DNA from: CAZWCE01 sp964632505
GTDB lineage: Bacteria > Planctomycetota > Planctomycetia > Pirellulales > Thermoguttaceae
Assembly: GCA_964632505.1 (NCBI GenBank)
Contig: CAZWCE010000016.1
Span: 1-64,000 of the forward strand
Direction of reading: 5' to 3'
DNA: 64,000 nt
In this document: positions 62,574 to 64,000 of the stretch, piece after piece
How the letters are laid out: the number at the start of each line of letters is the position of its first letter
Position numbering within the stretch: position 1 is the first letter of the stretch
Position numbers and translations under genes: made by a program
The notes under the pieces: model-generated
Told to the model about the DNA's origin: nothing
Database searches by the model: none
What the model saw: only the letters and a program-made list of their open reading frames with translations

Positions 62574-64000
62574 ATGTCCAGCAAATCATCGCATCGTCGT
62601 TGGAAGAAAAAGGCCGCGATCGCCACGCCGGTTGGTGCCCTTGTTTCGATCTTTCTGATCTTATGTTTATCTCCTTTTGCTTTTCCCGAAGCGACTTCCG
62701 CTGAAACGAACAAGATCACCTCGGAAGACTTGCCGGCGATGCTGGCAGAAGAATGGATGGACGAGGGGACTTCCCCCCTCCAGGAGAGCGAACCAAACCC
62801 CCACGAATTAACCACCTCCATGGACGCCGCCGGGGGTTGCGACGGCATCAAGGACGGCACCTACGGCTTCCATGTCGCCAGCGGCGAAAAGGATCCCTGG
62901 TGGCAAGTCGATCTCGGCCGATGCCGCGCGCTCGATCGAATCGTGGTGTACAATCGAACCGACCGAGGACTGGCTCCCCGTACCGCCCATCTCCAAATTC
63001 TCGTCAAGCGCAAGCCGGAGGAGAAGTTCCATCAGGTCCATCAGCACGACGGAACGACGTTTTACGGAGCGCCTCAAGACGCGCCGCTTGTGGTTTCGCT
63101 GAAGGAACGCGGCGTCGAGGCCCGCTTCGTTCGTCTTGCGGTCGAGGGGACATGTTCGCTCGCGCTCGATGAGATCGAAGTCTACCCGACGGACGATCCC
63201 CGGAAGAACATCGCCCTCGGTCAACCGGCGGATCAGATCAGCTTAAGCCCCTATTCCACCGACTCATTGGGTGAAAAAGCAGACTCTTCCGCATCCTATT
63301 CTCTTCGAAAAACGCGCCAGGTGCTCGAAAAAGCGGAGCAACTGGCCGACCGCATCGCACCCGGGGCCGACGCGGAGAAACTCGCCCCCTTGCAAGAGGA
63401 GCTCCGAAAGTTCAAAGCCCGGGTCCCCGCTGAGAAAAACGTTTCCGTTCCCGCCGAGAAACGAAAAGAATGGTTCTTGCGCGCGAAACAACTGGCAAGG
63501 AATATCGCCTTCGCCAACCCGCTCTTGGATTTCGATCAGATTCTTTTCATCAAACGGCACCACCCCACCGGTCCTTATCACATGTGCGATCAGTTCTACG
63601 GCTGCAACGCCGTCGCCGGCGGAGAGCTCTGCGTCCTGATCGCCCCCTTTTCTTCACATCCCCGGGTGGAGAATCTACTGGCCGACTCGGTCGTCGAAAA
63701 CGGACGACTCGCGGGAAAGAAGCTTATCGGCGGGGCATTCCTCTCTCCCGAACTCTCCTTCGACGGCAAGGAGATCCTATTCGCCTACAGCGAGTGCCGA
63801 GCCACCGAGACCTACCAGTGGTTTCCCGAATGCAGTTTTCATCTCTTCAAGTGCAACCTCGACGGATCGAATCTGGTCCAACTGACCGACGGGCCGACGA
63901 ACGATTTCGATCCCTGCTATCTTCCCGACGGTCGGATCGCGTTTATCAGCGAGCGCCGCGGGGGCTACCTTCGGTGCGGCCGACACTGCCCGGTTTATAC
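62574..64000 (+). CDS. Secreted discoidin (F5/8 type C) plus PD40 beta-propeller protein, partial
   Basis: The frame from the ATG at 62574 is open to the window end (475 codons, no stop), so the gene is cut. It follows GGAGGCAAAGGAG. A signal-anchor region (IATPVGALVSIFLILCLSPF) precedes a discoidin-type galactose-binding domain (about 75-215: CDGIKDGTYGFHVASGEK, WWQVDLGRC, ARFVRLAVEG). After a helical linker (residues about 230-310) come TolB/PD40-like strands: SPELSFDGKEILFAY, FHLFKCNLDGSNLVQLTDGP and DPCYLPDGRIAFISERRGG. Long multidomain proteins of this type are frequent in planctomycetes and often continue beyond 1000 residues. Role likely carbohydrate or surface binding. Confidence 0.85.
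   Translation, partial: MSSKSSHRRWKKKAAIATPVGALVSIFLILCLSPFAFPEATSAETNKITSEDLPAMLAEEWMDEGTSPLQESEPNPHELTTSMDAAGGCDGIKDGTYGFHVASGEKDPWWQVDLGRCRALDRIVVYNRTDRGLAPRTAHLQILVKRKPEEKFHQVHQHDGTTFYGAPQDAPLVVSLKERGVEARFVRLAVEGTCSLALDEIEVYPTDDPRKNIALGQPADQISLSPYSTDSLGEKADSSASYSLRKTRQVLEKAEQLADRIAPGADAEKLAPLQEELRKFKARVPAEKNVSVPAEKRKEWFLRAKQLARNIAFANPLLDFDQILFIKRHHPTGPYHMCDQFYGCNAVAGGELCVLIAPFSSHPRVENLLADSVVENGRLAGKKLIGGAFLSPELSFDGKEILFAYSECRATETYQWFPECSFHLFKCNLDGSNLVQLTDGPTNDFDPCYLPDGRIAFISERRGGYLRCGRHCPVY

Overview
The window looks like chromosomal DNA of a Planctomycetota bacterium, most likely near the Pirellulales or Thermogutta group; this placement is an inference from gene content, not a search. 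Supporting it are several secreted twin-arginine (TAT) Gfo/Idh/MocA dehydrogenases and TIM-barrel isomerases, a neutral ceramidase-like protein, a DUF6807 (PmoA-like) protein, a PQQ-type beta-propeller, a discoidin plus PD40 protein, a remnant of an anaerobic sulfatase maturase with a SEC-C tail, and lipid A genes of LpxD/LpxI type. G+C is moderately high by eye. I found no rRNA, tRNA, CRISPR array, insertion sequence or prophage.

Layout. 0.1-6.6 kb: an oversized Hsp70-like protein and two poorly known proteins. 6.8-15 kb: envelope block with rsmH, a LysM membrane protein in the place where ftsL often sits, lpxD overlapping lpxI, cardiolipin synthase and an LpxH-like phosphoesterase. 15-22.4 kb: secreted carbohydrate block (two Gfo/Idh/MocA proteins, MFS transporter, TIM-barrel isomerase, ceramidase-like protein), with short tandem duplications in its spacers. 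22.4-24.8 kb: ilvBN with what reads as a complete attenuation leader: promoter, Val/Leu-rich leader peptide, intrinsic terminator and a competing antiterminator pairing across the leader stop codon. 24.9-32.5 kb: minus-strand run aspS, purine nucleoside phosphorylase, ileS, purN and a membrane methyltransferase. 32.8-35.3 kb: sulfatase-maturase pseudogene, a very acidic protein, a thioredoxin-fold lipoprotein without the CxxC, and rubredoxin. 35.7-42.1 kb: a 1112-residue hybrid histidine kinase, a uroporphyrinogen-decarboxylase-like protein and selA. 42.2-50.2 kb: DUF6807 protein, a three-gene redox operon (DUF4405 membrane protein, NapH-type ferredoxin, CoA-disulfide reductase with rhodanese domain), a TIM-barrel protein, and a PIG-L deacetylase next to a NagB-like protein. 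50.3-58.9 kb: S46 peptidase, ApbE, HlyD-like protein, a GH10-like protein that seems to lack its catalytic glutamates, and a beta-propeller protein. 59.2-64 kb: small membrane protein, hflX, nrdR and a secreted discoidin/PD40 protein cut by the window end.

The strongest single observation is the ilvBN leader. The gene set otherwise describes a Gram-negative-type, carbohydrate-degrading bacterium with selenocysteine capacity (selA) and thiol/sulfur-linked electron transfer.
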